The notes below the pieces were generated by a model. That model did not search any database, had not been told where the DNA came from, and saw only the letters and a program-made list of their open reading frames with translations. Positions 61,716 to 64,000 of a DNA stretch of 64,000 nt are shown here, one piece after another. Source of the stretch: Brevibacterium sp. (GTDB taxonomy: Bacteria > Actinomycetota > Actinomycetes > Actinomycetales > Brevibacteriaceae); assembly GCF_031179145.1 (NCBI RefSeq), contig NZ_JAPSIB010000001.1, positions 342,853-406,852 on the forward strand. Direction: 5' to 3'. The translations under genes and the position numbers were made by a program. How positions within the stretch are numbered: position 1 is the stretch's first letter; each line of letters begins with the position of its first letter.

Positions 61716-63494
61716 ATGAGTGAACAGGATTGGCCGGACCTCGAGTCCGTACGCGAAGAAGCAGGACTGCACCTCCATTGGCAGGGGCGTCGATCCTACA
61801 AGTCCCTTGTACCTGCCCCACGCGTGCTGGAACGGCATGATGAGCTCTCCTTCCAGCCCGACCACGGCGATCACCTCGTCATCGAGGGCGACAACCTGCA
61901 GGTAATGGTATCGCTCAGGTCGCAGTACTCGGAGTCTTTCGATGTCGTCTATATCGATCCTCCGTATAATCGTGGCGGCAACGACTTCCGCTACAGCGAT
62001 GCGCGGTTCCAAGACCCCGACGCGGACGGCAGCGACGCTGTCTACGTATCCAATGTCGATGGCGGTCGACACACTAAGTGGTTGAACTACATGGCCCCGC
62101 GCCTAGTGGCAATGAAGTCATTGATGGCCGAGAACGGTGTCATATTTGTTTCCATCAACGACATCGAATTGGGCCGATTGTTGATGCTCATGGACGAGAT
62201 CTTTGACGAAAAGAACCGCATCGGTGTCATCACCTGGCGTGGATCGGCGGACAACAACCCCTCCCGGATTCAGATCGAGCATGAGTACATCGTTTGTTAC
62301 GCCAAAAACCTCGCGCATGTGCCAAGAGTTTGGTCGACCCCGGCGGATGAGATGCGCGATGTTCTCCTTGAGCGATACGAAGAGCTTGTGGCATCCGGCT
62401 TCGAGGGTGCGGAACTTACGAAGGAATGGGCCTCTTTGGTTCGGGCCAATGGACGAGATTCGCTCGGTCGTCTCGCGCGTTACACCCATCTTGATGAGCA
62501 CGGCCCCTACCAGGTGGCGTACCGAGTCCACAACCCAAAGAAGGGCGGCTATCGGTACGGCGTCACAAAGAAGGGTGTGGTGGATAGTCCGACAGCGCGA
62601 GGAACGTACCGGATGCCCGCGAACGGCTACCGATTTCCGCCACAAACTATGCAACGGTACATCGATGAGGGCCTCGTGGTGTTTCCAAAACGGATTGACC
62701 AGATCGTTCAGATGAAGGATTACCTCAAGGACTTCCGTGGCACCTTGCGGAGTGTCATCGATCTGGATGCCCGGTCAGGGAGCTACCGCCTTAAGCAGCT
62801 CTTTGGCGAAGGGTTTGACGGTTTTCGCTACGCAAAGCCGGTTGAGCTGATCGAGATGCTGGTAGGTGCTGCCGGTTCGAAGGATGCTCTGGTGCTCGAC
62901 GCCTTTGCTGGCACTGGCACTACCGGCGACTCCGTATTGCAGTTGAACCACCGAGACGGCGGCCGGAGGCGTTTCGTCCTCATCGAGGAAGGCACCGCTG
63001 AGGACCCGTATGCACGCACCCTAGTGGCACCGCGTCTGCGGGCGGCGATAGAGATTGACGGCTTCGACTCGGGCTTCAGTTTCCTCACGGCAGGAGCGCA
63101 GCTCGACCGAGAAGCGATTCTCAGCTTGGAGAAGGACAAAATCAAAGCGGTCATTTGCCAGACTGATCGCTCCGGGACGCGTGCGGGCATCAGACGCATC
63201 GATGGTAGAAAATGGGTAATCGGCGCGAATCAGCGGGGCGAAGCCCTCGCGCTTGTATGGCGAGGGGTAACTAGCAGTCAGGTGAACGCGGAAGTGATCA
63301 ATGAAGCGCTCCTCGAAGCCAAGGATCTCGGTCTCAAGACTCCGATCCGCATCTACGGTACAACCTGCAACATCAGCGAGACTCGCTCGTTTGTCTTCTG
63401 CCAAATCCCTGATGAGATCCTTGCTGCGCTGCAAATTGAGGATTTTGAACCCGACGAAGTTGCATCCACTCTTGAGGAGGTGGCTGTTCCGTGA
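61716..63494 (+). CDS. type III restriction-modification DNA methyltransferase (Mod)
   Basis: A 592-residue adenine-N6 or cytosine-N4 methyltransferase of the beta class: the catalytic motif DPPY is at residues 81-84 and the SAM-binding FAGTGTTG at 397-404, with the target-recognition region between them. Length and order match Mod subunits of type III systems. The product would methylate one strand of a short asymmetric site. The ATG at 61716 has TGG-CATAAT seven bases upstream. Its stop overlaps the start of the helicase gene by four bases, so both are cotranslated as a Mod-Res pair. Confidence 0.85.
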   Translation: MSEQDWPDLESVREEAGLHLHWQGRRSYKSLVPAPRVLERHDELSFQPDHGDHLVIEGDNLQVMVSLRSQYSESFDVVYIDPPYNRGGNDFRYSDARFQDPDADGSDAVYVSNVDGGRHTKWLNYMAPRLVAMKSLMAENGVIFVSINDIELGRLLMLMDEIFDEKNRIGVITWRGSADNNPSRIQIEHEYIVCYAKNLAHVPRVWSTPADEMRDVLLERYEELVASGFEGAELTKEWASLVRANGRDSLGRLARYTHLDEHGPYQVAYRVHNPKKGGYRYGVTKKGVVDSPTARGTYRMPANGYRFPPQTMQRYIDEGLVVFPKRIDQIVQMKDYLKDFRGTLRSVIDLDARSGSYRLKQLFGEGFDGFRYAKPVELIEMLVGAAGSKDALVLDAFAGTGTTGDSVLQLNHRDGGRRRFVLIEEGTAEDPYARTLVAPRLRAAIEIDGFDSGFSFLTAGAQLDREAILSLEKDKIKAVICQTDRSGTRAGIRRIDGRKWVIGANQRGEALALVWRGVTSSQVNAEVINEALLEAKDLGLKTPIRIYGTTCNISETRSFVFCQIPDEILAALQIEDFEPDEVASTLEEVAVP

Positions 63495-64000
63495 GCGCTC
63501 CACTCCGGTTGTTCGAGTTCCAGGAGGCCGCTGCGAACCAAATCGCGGAGGCGGCTTCGGATTGGGTCCAGTACTACGCCGAAGACGGACCGCTCTACTT
63601 CGGAAAAACTCCGATCCCCTTCATCGGCCATCTGAAGGCCGTAACCGGTGCAGGCAAAACGCCAATTCTTACCAAGATCGTGAACGATCTCAGTCCGGCG
63701 ATCGTGTTATGGACTTCTAAATCGAGCGCGGTAGCCGACCAGACCTATCGAAACCTCAACGGCAAATACGCTCACCTCCTGCCGCCTAACACAAGGGTGG
63801 TGCGGGAGCGACCGAGCAAGTCGGAGTGGGAAGACCTAATCGATTCGACCTCCGGACTGACAATTTGGGTCACCACAGTCGGTTCGTGGAACGAGGCAGA
63901 GTTCGCGGGTTCTGAAGGGAGCGAGACTGCTCGGCTCAACATGCATCGTCCGCATAAGGATTGGGGCGGCGAGCATTCGCCTTGGGATCAGCTCCGGTCG
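63491..64000 (+). CDS. type III restriction enzyme Res subunit, N-terminal part
   Basis: The first 170 residues of a DEAD/DEAH-type helicase-nuclease; the rest lies beyond the window. It starts SAPLRLFEFQEAAANQIAEA, the Q-motif-like opening of Res subunits, and the Walker A motif TGAGKT is at residues 52-57. SKSSAVADQTYRNL matches motif Ia. Res cleaves DNA after translocating from an unmethylated site found by Mod. The GTG start overlaps the mod stop (GTGA, 63491-63494). The nuclease domain cannot be checked. Confidence 0.8.
   Translation, partial: MSAPLRLFEFQEAAANQIAEAASDWVQYYAEDGPLYFGKTPIPFIGHLKAVTGAGKTPILTKIVNDLSPAIVLWTSKSSAVADQTYRNLNGKYAHLLPPNTRVVRERPSKSEWEDLIDSTSGLTIWVTTVGSWNEAEFAGSEGSETARLNMHRPHKDWGGEHSPWDQLRS

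Overview
The window looks like a stretch of chromosome from a high-GC Actinomycetota, most likely a Brevibacterium-like member of the Micrococcales. The supports are mycothione reductase, the actinobacterial cytochrome bcc-aa3 supercomplex genes (diheme qcrC, ctaF), FtsR, DUF3043 and DUF4191 proteins, polyphosphate glucokinase, and a gene order close to that known from Mycobacterium tuberculosis around Rv2182c-Rv2230c (plsC, exonuclease/UvrC-like protein, trpD, ctaE-qcrCAB, ctaCD, erpA, DUF3043, pepA, dlaT, lipB-lipA, DUF4191, RDD, glnA1, glnE-glnA2, zinc-ribbon protein, nif3). The genus is an inference; the phylum is firm.

Layout. 1-7 kb: 5' part of pyruvate carboxylase, an orphan ParA, FtsR, an acyltransferase, an esterase, a membrane protein and a DEDD-exonuclease/GIY-YIG fusion that overlaps trpD tail to tail. 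8-17 kb: respiratory block, ctaE-qcrC-qcrA-qcrB on the plus strand facing ctaC-ctaD-ctaF on the minus strand, separated by about 1 kb of non-coding DNA with degenerate 23-bp and 28-bp tandem repeats. 16.6-26 kb: aat, erpA, an M20 dipeptidase, DUF3043, pyrD, pepA, lpd and a 2-oxoacid dehydrogenase E2. 26-31 kb: a large membrane protein of unknown function, then lipB-lipA-DUF4191 and an RDD protein. 31-39 kb: nitrogen block, glnA and mycothione reductase, then the operon small protein-glnA2-glnE. 39-45 kb: ald, a decayed M20 amidohydrolase, a secreted lysozyme-like protein, a GntR regulator, map-ppgK and the RNase P RNA. 45-59 kb: yaaA, zinc-ribbon protein and nif3, an acyl-CoA synthetase, FUSC and sugar-porter genes, an N5-(carboxyethyl)ornithine synthase-like gene, a CDF transporter, a frameshifted prenyltransferase-like gene, an aminotransferase/2-hydroxyacid dehydrogenase pair, and bioB behind a BioQ-like operator.

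From about 59.0 kb to the end the sequence becomes visibly richer in A/T and the conserved order stops. This is an accessory, probably horizontally acquired island: a double-HTH protein, two unrecognised proteins, and a Mod-Res pair of a type III-like restriction-modification system that runs off the window.

How the genes connect: lipB and lipA make the lipoyl groups used by the E2 protein, whose dihydrolipoamide is reoxidised by Lpd. CtaC-F and QcrABC form one respiratory supercomplex. GlnE adenylylates GlnA. ErpA supplies Fe-S clusters that LipA, BioB and the Rieske protein need. Two sequence-level themes recur. At least a dozen genes have a -10 element (TAnnnT, or TGn-CAnnnT) 6-7 bases before the start codon and no ribosome-binding site, as expected for leaderless transcripts. 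Many intergenic gaps end in long, perfect palindromic hairpins.
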